64,000 nt of DNA from Methylosinus trichosporium OB3b (GTDB lineage Bacteria > Pseudomonadota > Alphaproteobacteria > Rhizobiales > Beijerinckiaceae), in the NCBI RefSeq assembly GCF_002752655.1, contig NZ_CP023737.1, positions 1,302,001 through 1,366,000 on the forward strand, written 5' to 3'. The notes beneath the pieces were generated by a model. It did no database searches and was not told where the DNA came from. It worked only from the letters and a program-made list of their open reading frames with translations. Shown here piece by piece: positions 54,740 to 62,004 of this stretch; position 1 is the stretch's first letter; every line of letters starts with the position of its first letter. Made by a program: the position numbers and the translations under genes.

Positions 54740-54771
54740 GCCTCGGGCCGGGTGGCCACCCGGCCCGAGGC
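54740..54771. repeat. perfect 32-base palindrome
   Basis: GCCTCGGGCCGGGTGG and its exact complement without a loop. Another hairpin (CCCGC-GTGA-GCGGG) lies just upstream at 54724-54738. Together they resemble a REP element at the left side of the IS110-type gene; such elements often choose REP palindromes as targets. Confidence 0.75.
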
Positions 54772-54780
54772 GCGGACCGT

Positions 54781-54927
54781 CAGACCGTCTCGCAATTGGG
54801 CGCGACGTCCGTCGTCATCATGGTCGGCGGTCCGCTTTCCTTTGAAACGCTTGATGAGTTGCACGGGCCTCTGCGTCGAAAGGCGAACGCCCGAAGACAA
54901 TCATAAGCTCCTTCAGGATAGCCCCGA
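54781..54927 (+). ncRNA. candidate IS110 bridge-RNA region
   Basis: 147 bases of non-coding DNA directly upstream of the IS110-type recombinase gene. In the IS110 group this position encodes the structured guide (bridge) RNA that names donor and target. Short possible stems are visible (GGGC with GCCC; GCGT with ACGC around 54868-54892). This is positional inference; I could not fold it or define the element ends. Confidence 0.3.
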
Positions 54928-55878
54928 ATGTCCATCTCCACCACCGCCCCTCGTATCATCGGTTGCGACGTCGGCAAGGCCCGCATCGAGATTTTCGTCA
55001 GCCGCGATCAGAGCCGCAAATCCATCGCCAATGATCCCGTCGCCCTCGCCGAATGGACGGCGACCCTCGATCCCGACTGCCTGGTCGTCTGCGAGGCCAC
55101 CGGTGGTTATGAGGCCGCTCTCCTCGCCGCCCTCCTCGCGGCCGGCGTCCCGGCCCACCGCGCCGACGCCAGAAAAGTGAAGGCCTTTATCCGATCCTTG
55201 GGCGTCCACGGGAAAACCGACGCCCTCGACGCCCGCGCTCTCGCCCGCTACGGCCAGGAGCGTCATCTCCAGCTCGCCCGCTGGCAGGCGCCCGACAAAA
55301 CCCGCGGAAAGTTGCAGGCGTTGGCGCTCACGCGACGCGATCTCGTCGTCCAGCGCACCGCTTTCTCAAACCGCGCGCAGGCCCCTGGAGCCGAGCCGGT
55401 GCAGAGCTATTTGAAAGCGCTTCTCGACTGTCTCGATGCTCAGATCGCGGCGATCGACGCCGACATCGCCGCTCTGATCGAGGCGCATGACGAGCTGCGC
55501 CGCTCCGAAAAAGCCTTGCGCCGCGTGGCCGGTCTCGGAGCAAAGACCGCCGCCGCCTTGCTCGCCCTCATGCCCGAGCTCGGCTCTTGTGATCGGCGAC
55601 GCGCCGCCTCTCTCGCCGGCCTCGCTCCCCATCCGCGACAGAGCGGTGAAAAAGACGCCTACCGCCGCATGACCGGCGGCAGGCCGGAGGTCAAGCGCGT
55701 GCTGTTCATGGCCGCTATGTCAGCCGCAAGGCATAATCCTGCCTTGCGCGACGTCTACAAGAGGCTTCTCGCAAACGGCAAAAAACCCATTGTCGCCCTT
55801 TCCGCAATTATGCGAAAAATCATCGTCATCGCCAACGCAAAGCTGAGGGACCTCAAAATGACCCCTCAACTGAGTTGA
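54928..55878 (+). CDS. IS110-family transposase/recombinase
   Basis: 316 residues, full length. The N-terminal RuvC-like DEDD domain has IIGCDVGKARIEIF, LVVCEATGGYEAALLA and HGKTDALDARALARYG. The C-terminal Tnp_20 domain has LRRVAGLGAKTAAALLALMP and LAPHPRQSGEKDAYRRMTGG, where the Ser of the SG pair is the likely catalytic serine. No terminal inverted repeats are expected for this family and none are seen. The reading frame is intact, so the gene may be active. Confidence 0.93.
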   Translation: MSISTTAPRIIGCDVGKARIEIFVSRDQSRKSIANDPVALAEWTATLDPDCLVVCEATGGYEAALLAALLAAGVPAHRADARKVKAFIRSLGVHGKTDALDARALARYGQERHLQLARWQAPDKTRGKLQALALTRRDLVVQRTAFSNRAQAPGAEPVQSYLKALLDCLDAQIAAIDADIAALIEAHDELRRSEKALRRVAGLGAKTAAALLALMPELGSCDRRRAASLAGLAPHPRQSGEKDAYRRMTGGRPEVKRVLFMAAMSAARHNPALRDVYKRLLANGKKPIVALSAIMRKIIVIANAKLRDLKMTPQLS

Positions 55879-55971
55879 TGACGGCCTAAGCTACCTTGGC
55901 TCAAGTCCAGATCGCTGTTCTGAATAGTAGAAGCAGGCGGCGTCGCGCCTATGCCGATTGCGGCCCGCCTG

Positions 55972-56814
55972 TCACAACGTCGCCTCGATCATTGCGCGCA
56001 GCTCCGGCGTCGCCTCGGGCATGATCCCGAACCAGTCGCGAAACGCCGGCCGCGCCTGATGGATCAGCATGCCGAGCCCGTCCACGGCGACGAGGCCGCG
56101 CGCGCGCGCCGCCGCCAGCAGCGGCGTCTCCAGCGGGGCGTAGACGATATCGGAGACGAGTGCTCCCGCCGGCAGCGCGTCGAGCCGCAAATCGAGCGGC
56201 GGCTGGCCGACCATCCCCTGGCTCGTTGTATTGACCAGCAGCGCGGCGTCGGCGAGGCCGGCCTCGCGCGCTTCCCAGCGATGGGCCACGACCGGCGGTC
56301 CGAAATCCCGGGCCAAGGTCTCGGCGCGCTCCAGCGTCCGGTTGAACACGCGCACCTCGGTCGCCCCGGCGTCGATGAGCCCGGCGATCACGGCGCGCGC
56401 GGCGCCGCCAGCGCCGATGACCGCGGCAGGGCCGGCGTCGGCCCGCCACATGGGCGCGGCGGCGCGCAGCGAGGCGGTGAAGCCGAAACCGTCGTAATTG
56501 CGCCCGACCAGCGTTCCGTCCTCCTCCACCACCACGCAATTGACCGCGCCGACGCGTTTCGCGGTCGGGTCGAGATCATCGACGATGGCGAGCGCCGCCT
56601 CCTTATGCGGAATGGTGAGATTGCAGCCGGAAAAATTCAGCGCCGGCAACGCCCGCAGCGCCGCCGCCAGCCGTTCGGGCTCGATCGCGAGCGGGACATA
56701 GACGCCATCGAGCCCATAGCGCGCCAGCCAGTAATTGTGGATTTTCGGCGAGCGCGAATGGGAAATCGGCCAGCCCATGACGCCGGCGAGCAGAAATCGG
56801 TCCTGGCCGTGCAT
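55972..56814 (-). CDS. aroE: shikimate dehydrogenase
   Basis: 280 residues. Substrate-site motif WPISHSRSPKIHNYW at residues 15-29, catalytic Lys in LTIPHKEAALA, NADP loop VIGAGGAARAVIAGL and NRT in FNRTLERAE, then LVNTTSQGM. Converts 3-dehydroshikimate to shikimate in aromatic amino-acid synthesis. In many alphaproteobacteria it neighbours coaE and dnaQ; that context is not seen here. It is separated from hicB by a hairpin and a family A repeat. Confidence 0.95.
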   Translation of the reverse strand: MHGQDRFLLAGVMGWPISHSRSPKIHNYWLARYGLDGVYVPLAIEPERLAAALRALPALNFSGCNLTIPHKEAALAIVDDLDPTAKRVGAVNCVVVEEDGTLVGRNYDGFGFTASLRAAAPMWRADAGPAAVIGAGGAARAVIAGLIDAGATEVRVFNRTLERAETLARDFGPPVVAHRWEAREAGLADAALLVNTTSQGMVGQPPLDLRLDALPAGALVSDIVYAPLETPLLAAARARGLVAVDGLGMLIHQARPAFRDWFGIMPEATPELRAMIEATL

Positions 56815-56831
56815 GGTCGCTCCTCGATCAG

Positions 56832-56933
56832 GGCACTATCCGATCCAATTGGATCGGATAGTGCCCTAGCATTCTTTCATTTGAGCGAATTCTAATCGAT
56901 CGAACGATTCCGTTCGATCGGAAAGCGCTCTAA
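56832..56933. repeat. 34-base perfect palindrome joined to a family A element
   Basis: 56832-56865 is the perfect palindrome GGCACTATCCGATCCAA plus its complement. It is followed immediately by a full family A copy (56866-56933) that begins CTAGCATTCTTTCATTTGAG. The stem sequence is unrelated to the stems beside the copies at 15752 and 57620. Confidence 0.85.
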
Positions 56934-56938
56934 GGGGA

Positions 56939-57262
56939 TTACGCGACATCTGCGAGCCGCGCGGCGATGAACTGATTGATGCTCTCGCCGGCCTTTGCGG
57001 CCTGCTCCGCGACGCGCTTGTGCAGTTCCGGAGGAATGCGCAGCGACAGCGTGCCCGAATAGGGCTTCTCCGGCTCGACGCCGCGATCCTTGCACCACTC
57101 TCGGTAGTCGTCGATCGTCTCCGCGAAAGCCCGGCGCAGATCATCTATGTCGCGGCCGGCGAAGTGAAGCGTGCCGCGAGCGTTGACGACGACGCCGTTC
57201 ATGAGCGCATCGCCGTCCTCATAGCTCACCTCGGCGATGTAGCCTTCATGCTTCAGAATCAT
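56939..57262 (-). CDS. hicB: HicB-family antitoxin
   Basis: 107 residues from the ATG at 57262. The HicB partial RNase-H-like fold (MILKHEGYIAEVSYEDGDAL) is followed by a C-terminal ribbon-helix-helix domain (YSGTLSLRIPPELHKRVAEQ, then ESINQFIAARL), which would bind the operator. The start overlaps the hicA stop by four bases, so the two are translationally coupled. The antitoxin is read second, as is common for hicAB. Confidence 0.88.
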   Translation of the reverse strand: MILKHEGYIAEVSYEDGDALMNGVVVNARGTLHFAGRDIDDLRRAFAETIDDYREWCKDRGVEPEKPYSGTLSLRIPPELHKRVAEQAAKAGESINQFIAARLADVA

Positions 57263-57513
57263 GGCGTCACTCCCGCGCTTTCGAGGAAGCGGCGAACCGC
57301 TGCGACGGCGCCCTTGTCGGTTTCCGGCTGCGGATGCGGCCGATGGAAAACCGCCTCGGCGCCAGCCAGCAGGAAACGAACGCGGGAGCCGCGGCCCTCG
57401 GAACGCTCCGCCCCGAGCGCGATGAGGAGGCTTTCGATGTCCGTCCAGCGAATATCCGAGGGGACCGGACGGGCGAAGATCGCCTCCAAGGTGCGCCGAT
57501 GCTTCGCGTTCAT
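57259..57513 (-). CDS. hicA: HicA-family mRNA interferase toxin
   Basis: 84 residues from the ATG at 57513. The dsRBD-like HicA fold is seen in RWTDIESLLIALGAERSEGR and SRVRFLLAGAEAVFHRPHPQ, where the His in FHRPHP is the catalytic residue of the family. The last part (GAVAAVRRFLESAGV) is the usual C-terminal helix. First gene of the pair. The longer frame upstream to 57627 is not supported. Confidence 0.88.
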   Translation of the reverse strand: MNAKHRRTLEAIFARPVPSDIRWTDIESLLIALGAERSEGRGSRVRFLLAGAEAVFHRPHPQPETDKGAVAAVRRFLESAGVTP

Positions 57514-57522
57514 GTTCTCTGA

Positions 57523-57537
57523 TACCAGAATATGGTA
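57523..57537. promoter_or_regulatory. candidate hicAB operator
   Basis: Inverted repeat TACCA-GAATA-TGGTA, 10 bases upstream of the hicA start. Position and symmetry suit HicB autorepression; the AT-rich stretch here may also contain the -10 region. Confidence 0.45.
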
Positions 57538-57619
57538 GCATGCGCGAGCAGCGCCAACAGGCGCCGGCGAAAATTCCAGGAAGCGAGGCGAGCGTCCCTC
57601 GGGAGGGCCAGCGCGCGCC

Positions 57620-57760
57620 GCTGACACGTTATCCGAGCGGATAACGTGTCAGCATTCTTTCATTCGAGCGAGCTCCGTTTGATCGGGCTCTAAAGTTGTT
57701 GTTTCGTTTGAGCGAATTCTGATCGATCGAACGATTCCGTTCGATCGGAAAGCGCTCTAG
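57620..57760. repeat. hairpin and two family A pieces
   Basis: 57620-57653 is a hairpin with 15-base arms (GCTGACACGTTATCC) and a 4-base loop. It runs into a truncated family A piece (57651-57695), followed by a second, nearly complete copy (57706-57760) ending CTAG, which contains the ettA stop codon. The 243 bases between hicA and ettA hold no gene. Confidence 0.8.
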
Positions 57761-59409
57761 CGCGAGAACTTCTTATACTTCAGCCGATGCGGGATCACGC
57801 TGTCGAGCCCCAGGCGACGCTTCTTGTCCTCTTCATAGTCCGCGAAATTGCCCTCGAACCATTCGACGTGCGAATCGCCCTCGAAGGCGAGCATATGGGT
57901 GGCGATGCGGTCGAGGAAGAAGCGGTCATGCGAGATGATGACCGCGCAGCCGGCGTAATCGACGAGCGCATCCTCGAGCGCGCGCAAAGTGTCGACGTCG
58001 AGGTCGTTGGTCGGCTCGTCGAGCAGCAGCACATTGGCGCCCTGCTTCAAGATCTTGGCGAGATGCACGCGGTTGCGCTCGCCGCCCGAGAGCATTCCGA
58101 CCTTCTTCTGCTGATCCGTGCCCTTGAAGTTGAAGGCGCCGCAATAGGCGCGCGAGTTGATCTCGCGCTTGCCGAGATAGATGATGTCATTGCCGCCGGA
58201 AATCTCTTCCCACACGGTCTTCTTGTCGTCGAGCGCGTCGCGCGACTGATCGACATAGCCGAGCTGCACGCTCTCGCCCACAGTCACGGCGCCGTTGTCT
58301 GGCTTCTCCTGGCCGGTGATCATGCGGAACATGGTCGTCTTGCCGGCGCCGTTGGGGCCGATTACGCCGACGATGCCGCCGGGCGGCAGCTTGAAGGAGA
58401 GGTCGTCGATGAGCAGGCGGTCGCCGAAGGCCTTCGACACATGCTCGACGTCGATGACATTGGCGCCGAGGCGCTCGGCCACCGGAATGACGATCTGCGC
58501 GGTCGTCGGCGCCTTCTCGTTCTGCTTGGCGACCAATTCCTCATAGCGCTGGATGCGCGCCTTCGACTTGGCCTGACGGGCCTTCGGCGAGGCGGAGATC
58601 CACTCGCTCTCGGCCTCGAGCGCGCGCTGGCGGGCCTTGTCCTCGCTGCTCTCCTGCGCGAGGCGCTTCTGCTTCTGCTTCAGCCAGCTGGTGTAATTTC
58701 CCTCATAGGGAATGCCGCGGCCGCGATCGAGCTCGAGAATCCACCCCGTCACATTGTCGAGGAAGTAGCGATCGTGGGTGACGATCAGGATCGCGCCGGG
58801 ATAATTGCGCAAATGCCCCTCGAGCCAGTTCACCGTCTCGGCGTCGAGATGGTTCGTCGGCTCGTCGAGCAGCAGCATTTCCGGCTGCTCCAGCAGCAGG
58901 CGGCACAGCGCCACGCGGCGGCGCTCGCCGCCCGAGAGCTTGGTGACGTCGGAATCGTCGGCGGGACAGCCGAGCGCCTCCATCGCCTGATCGACCTGGC
59001 TGTCGAGATCCCAGAGCCCCTTGGCCTCGATCTCGTCCTGCAGCGTCGTCATCTCGTCGGCGGTCTCGTCGGAATAGTTCACCGCGAGATCATTGTAGCG
59101 GTCGAGGATCGCCTTCTTCTCGGCGACGCCGAGCATCACATTGCCGCGCACGTCGAGAGCGGGATCGAGCTGCGGCTCCTGCGGCAGATAGCCGACCTTG
59201 GCGCCATCGGCGACGAAGCCTTCGCCGGTGAACTCCTTGTCCATGCCGGCCATGATGCGCAGCAAGGTCGATTTGCCGGCGCCGTTGACGCCGAGCACGC
59301 CGATCTTGGCGTCGGGGTAGAAGGAGAGGTGGACGTTGTCGAGAACCTTCTTGCCGCCGGGATAGGTCTTGGTCAGACCCTGCATGTGATAGATGAACTG
59401 GCGCGCCAT
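57757..59409 (-). CDS. ettA: energy-dependent translational throttle ABC-F protein
   Basis: 550 residues with two ABC ATPase domains. First: [20 protein letters not shown], signature [25 protein letters not shown]. Second: [44 protein letters not shown]. The linker [20 protein letters not shown] is the EttA-type interdomain P-site tRNA motif. EttA gates the first peptide bond at low energy charge. The TAG stop lies in the end of a family A repeat. Confidence 0.95.
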   Translation of the reverse strand: MARQFIYHMQGLTKTYPGGKKVLDNVHLSFYPDAKIGVLGVNGAGKSTLLRIMAGMDKEFTGEGFVADGAKVGYLPQEPQLDPALDVRGNVMLGVAEKKAILDRYNDLAVNYSDETADEMTTLQDEIEAKGLWDLDSQVDQAMEALGCPADDSDVTKLSGGERRRVALCRLLLEQPEMLLLDEPTNHLDAETVNWLEGHLRNYPGAILIVTHDRYFLDNVTGWILELDRGRGIPYEGNYTSWLKQKQKRLAQESSEDKARQRALEAESEWISASPKARQAKSKARIQRYEELVAKQNEKAPTTAQIVIPVAERLGANVIDVEHVSKAFGDRLLIDDLSFKLPPGGIVGVIGPNGAGKTTMFRMITGQEKPDNGAVTVGESVQLGYVDQSRDALDDKKTVWEEISGGNDIIYLGKREINSRAYCGAFNFKGTDQQKKVGMLSGGERNRVHLAKILKQGANVLLLDEPTNDLDVDTLRALEDALVDYAGCAVIISHDRFFLDRIATHMLAFEGDSHVEWFEGNFADYEEDKKRRLGLDSVIPHRLKYKKFSR

Positions 59410-59761
59410 GGGGGATCGGTCTCGCTCATGTGGGATTGCTCGGCGGGTTGTTTAGCGCCTTTTGCCGGGAAGTGAAAACCGGCTTTTTTCGTGAGGGCGC
59501 GCCGAAGGCGCGAGCGCGCGGCGGCAGACGCGACCGAAGCCGGCGCGCGGCCCAGCCGGGCGCATCCGCCAGAGATTGATGAGCTCGCCGCCCCGGCCCG
59601 GCCCGGAAACTCCGCCTCGCAGAGCGCCGCGTCGAACAGAACCGCCTCGAGCGCCGGTCTGCGAGCATCCGCACGCGCCCTTCCGCGCAGCGCGGCGCCG
59701 GCGAGACCGCCGCCCAGCATCACGACCTGTCGTCGATCCATCGCACTCTGGTTCAGACCGA
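59410..59761. other. gap with a possible gene remnant
   Basis: About 350 bases. On the minus strand, an open frame starting near 59741 begins MDRRQVVMLGGGLAGAALRG, which looks like an export signal with a DRR motif, then continues ARADARRPALEAVLFD and drifts into low-complexity sequence and overlap with ettA. It may be the broken start of a lost gene. No intact gene is seen. Confidence 0.3.
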
Positions 59762-60319
59762 TCACGGCATGTTGAAGGTGAAAGGCGTCGTCACCACGCC
59801 ATTGACGATGGTGAAGCTCTTCACCTGCCGCGTGCTGTACCCGCGTCCATTATCGTCGTACGCCGTGCATTGCACGGTGACGACGCCGCGCGGATTGGCT
59901 TCGCTCGTCGTCGTGATCCTCTGCTTCGAGGTGATTTGCGGCTGAGTCGAGAAGGCGTCGAACCCCTCGCTGCCGGCGTCGGCGCGCGAGATGGAATTAT
60001 CGGGCGCGCGATAGCTGATCGTCGCCTGACAATTGATCGACCCCCAATCCGTCGCCGAGCTGTTCTTGAATGTAAAGGAGAGGGGGACGACGAAGGTGAC
60101 CGAATAGGTCTTCGCCGCCGCCGGGGTGGCGGCGAGCGGCTGAAATGTCTTCGTCGCCGGATCATAATAGCCGGGGATCGCCCCGGCCGGCGGGCGCTGC
60201 TCGGGCGCCGGCGGCCAGACCACTCCCGGCGGGAGCGCGAGATCGGGCCCCGCATGCGCGGCGAATGCGACGAGCAGGGCGCCCGACGTCACGAAAAAGG
60301 AAGCTCGCCTATTGCTCAT
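59762..60319 (-). CDS. small exported protein, tandem family member 1
   Basis: 185 residues with a signal peptide (FFVTSGALLVAFAAHA). The mature part opens with a proline-rich stretch and GYYDPATKTFQPLAAT, then beta-rich sequence (KTYSVTFVVPLSFTFKNSSA, CQATISYRAPD) and ends VNGVVTTPFTFNMP. GYxDPxxxxFxP is shared with member 4 and the G-x-x-TT-x-[VF] ending with all four. Probably an immunoglobulin-like beta sandwich. Function unknown. Confidence 0.7.
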   Translation of the reverse strand: MSNRRASFFVTSGALLVAFAAHAGPDLALPPGVVWPPAPEQRPPAGAIPGYYDPATKTFQPLAATPAAAKTYSVTFVVPLSFTFKNSSATDWGSINCQATISYRAPDNSISRADAGSEGFDAFSTQPQITSKQRITTTSEANPRGVVTVQCTAYDDNGRGYSTRQVKSFTIVNGVVTTPFTFNMP

Positions 60320-60333
60320 CGCCGCCCCGCGAT

Positions 60334-60402
60334 CTAGAGCGCTTTCCGACCGAACCGGAATCGTTCGATCGATCAGAATTCGCCCGAACGAAACTATTCT
60401 AG
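60334..60402. repeat. family A element between two tandem genes
   Basis: Complete copy from CTAGAGCGCTTTCCGACCG to GAACGAAACTATTCTAG. The right CTAG supplies the stop of the gene at 60399-60881 and the left end lies 15 bases before the start of the next gene. Confidence 0.85.
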
Positions 60403-60881
60403 AGCGCGCCGGAGAAAGCGACCGGCGTCGTCACGCCGGAACCCGGCGTCGCGAAAGTCTTCGAGAAGCTCGCCGTGAGACTATGGCCGACCCCTGCGAC
60501 CGAGCTATTGGCGCTCACGAACATCGACACGGTCATATCCTCGCCCGCGGCGACCAATTTCCAGAGGTAAGGCATAGCGACGGAGATCGCGACCTTGCGC
60601 CCGATCACCGTCGCCGAACCCGCGACCGAGTGAGCATTGGAAAAGGAGGCGTCGACGGCGTTCGCATTGGCCGAATAAAAGACCGTCGAGCCGTCGGGAA
60701 GATCGGGACTCGCGGCGATCGTGGCGGTGATCGCCAATGTTCCGCCGACACCCACACTGGTCGGAGCGAGTCGAGGCTCGACGACCATAGCCGAATTTTT
60801 CGGCTCTGCGCGAAGTCCTCCCCCGACCCATGTCGAGGCGACGACCGCGAGAGCGATGGCGCCCGTCCATCTCGTTCCCAT
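60399..60881 (-). CDS. small exported protein, tandem family member 2
   Basis: 160 residues from the ATG at 60881. Signal peptide (AIALAVVASTWVGGGLRA). Beta-rich mature chain: GVGGTLAITATIAASPDLPD, VAISVAMPYLWKLVAAGEDM, then FATPGSGVTTPVAFSGAL. PYLWKL is shared with member 3 and the C-terminal GVTTPV motif with the others. The stop codon is in a family A repeat. Function unknown. Confidence 0.68.
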   Translation of the reverse strand: MGTRWTGAIALAVVASTWVGGGLRAEPKNSAMVVEPRLAPTSVGVGGTLAITATIAASPDLPDGSTVFYSANANAVDASFSNAHSVAGSATVIGRKVAISVAMPYLWKLVAAGEDMTVSMFVSANSSVAGVGHSLTASFSKTFATPGSGVTTPVAFSGAL

Positions 60882-60915
60882 GAAGCTTCTCCTGCCTGCT
60901 GCGGCCACTCTTGTC

Positions 60916-61362
60916 TCAAAGTCGAAGCGAGGTGGCGACCGACGTCGTCGCGCCATGCGCGGGCAGCGTCACCGCGAAGGTTCGCGTCGCCTCGTTGAAC
61001 AAAGGCTGCTGGTTCGAGGTCGTGGCCGAAACGCCGATGGTGAGGCTCGCCTTCGAATTGACGGGCTGCTCCAATTTCCACAGATACGGAACCGAGATCG
61101 TCACGATCTGCGTATCCTTGGTCTTCGCGACGAGCTGCGTCGCCGCCTCCGTCTGCCGCGTCTGCGTCCCATTGACGATGACCGAAGCGCGCAGGGTGAA
61201 CAATGTCGCCTTCGGGATCGTCGAGGGCGACAGGATCGTCACCGTCACATTGAAGGTTCCGCGCCGCGTGATCGTCGCCGCATCCGCAGAGCCGCTGGCC
61301 GAAACGAACGCCGTCATCGCCAGAACGGCGCCGAGCCTACCGAATCGAGACATGGGCCTCAT
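60916..61362 (-). CDS. small exported protein, tandem family member 3
   Basis: 148 residues from the ATG at 61362, two bases after the stop of member 4; the ATG at 61353 is an alternative. Signal peptide (GAVLAMTAFVSASGSADA). ITRRGTFNVTVTILSPSTIP, QIVTISVPYLWKLEQPVNSK, and the end FAVTLPAHGATTSVATSLRL. The RRGxxxVTV opening is shared with member 4, PYLWKL with member 2. Function unknown. Confidence 0.68.
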   Translation of the reverse strand: MRPMSRFGRLGAVLAMTAFVSASGSADAATITRRGTFNVTVTILSPSTIPKATLFTLRASVIVNGTQTRQTEAATQLVAKTKDTQIVTISVPYLWKLEQPVNSKASLTIGVSATTSNQQPLFNEATRTFAVTLPAHGATTSVATSLRL

Positions 61363-61364
61363 CC

Positions 61365-61904
61365 TCAAATTCGATGCGATACGGTGACGCGCGTTGTCGC
61401 GCCGTCGGCAGGCAGGGAGATCGATTGGTCCAGATCGACCTCGCCGTCCGGATGGAAGAGAAGTGTCGAGAGCAGAACCTTGTCGGTCGCCGCCGTCGTC
61501 GTGAAAGCGTAAGGCAGCTCGACCTCCGCGACTCCGACGGAGCCGGAGCGCGCGACATTGGCTAAAGCGATGGTCGACGTGGCCGTCGAGGGATCCGCGG
61601 TCGGCGCCGGCGTGGTCGTCGCCACGACGACCGCGGTCACACGCAGATTGGTCGGAAAATCCGGCGCGAACTGAATGTTCACCGTCACGATGAGCTTGCC
61701 GCGGCGAACGATCGGCGGCGCGGCGGCGACGGGCGACGCGGTCCTCTTGCCCGACATGAGCGCGGCGGAGCCGGTGGCGGGCGTGAAGCTGTTGCTCGAT
61801 GGATCGAGGTAGCCGAACACGCGATCACCCGCCCGGCTCTCGACCAGAGGCGATAGGCTCGCCAGCAGCAAACAACCGATAAAATATTTCCCGCGCCGCC
61901 GCAT
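61365..61904 (-). CDS. small exported protein, tandem family member 4
   Basis: 179 residues from the ATG at 61904. Signal peptide (FIGCLLLASLSPLVESRA). FGYLDPSSNSFTPATGSA, VRRGKLIVTVNIQFAPDFPT, a Thr/Ala-rich segment, VAEVELPYAFTTTAATDKVL, and the end SLPADGATTRVTVSHRI. It combines the GYxDP motif of member 1 with the RRGxxxVTV and C-terminal GATT motifs of member 3, so it links the family. It is first in the presumed operon. Confidence 0.7.
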   Translation of the reverse strand: MRRRGKYFIGCLLLASLSPLVESRAGDRVFGYLDPSSNSFTPATGSAALMSGKRTASPVAAAPPIVRRGKLIVTVNIQFAPDFPTNLRVTAVVVATTTPAPTADPSTATSTIALANVARSGSVGVAEVELPYAFTTTAATDKVLLSTLLFHPDGEVDLDQSISLPADGATTRVTVSHRI

Positions 61905-62004
61905 TCGACGCTCTCCTCGAAAAGTAACCAATGTCTGAAGCTTATCCGCGACCGCCGGTTCGGTCAACGATCAGAAACATTTTTTCCGAGCCGGCGGCGG
62001 CTCG

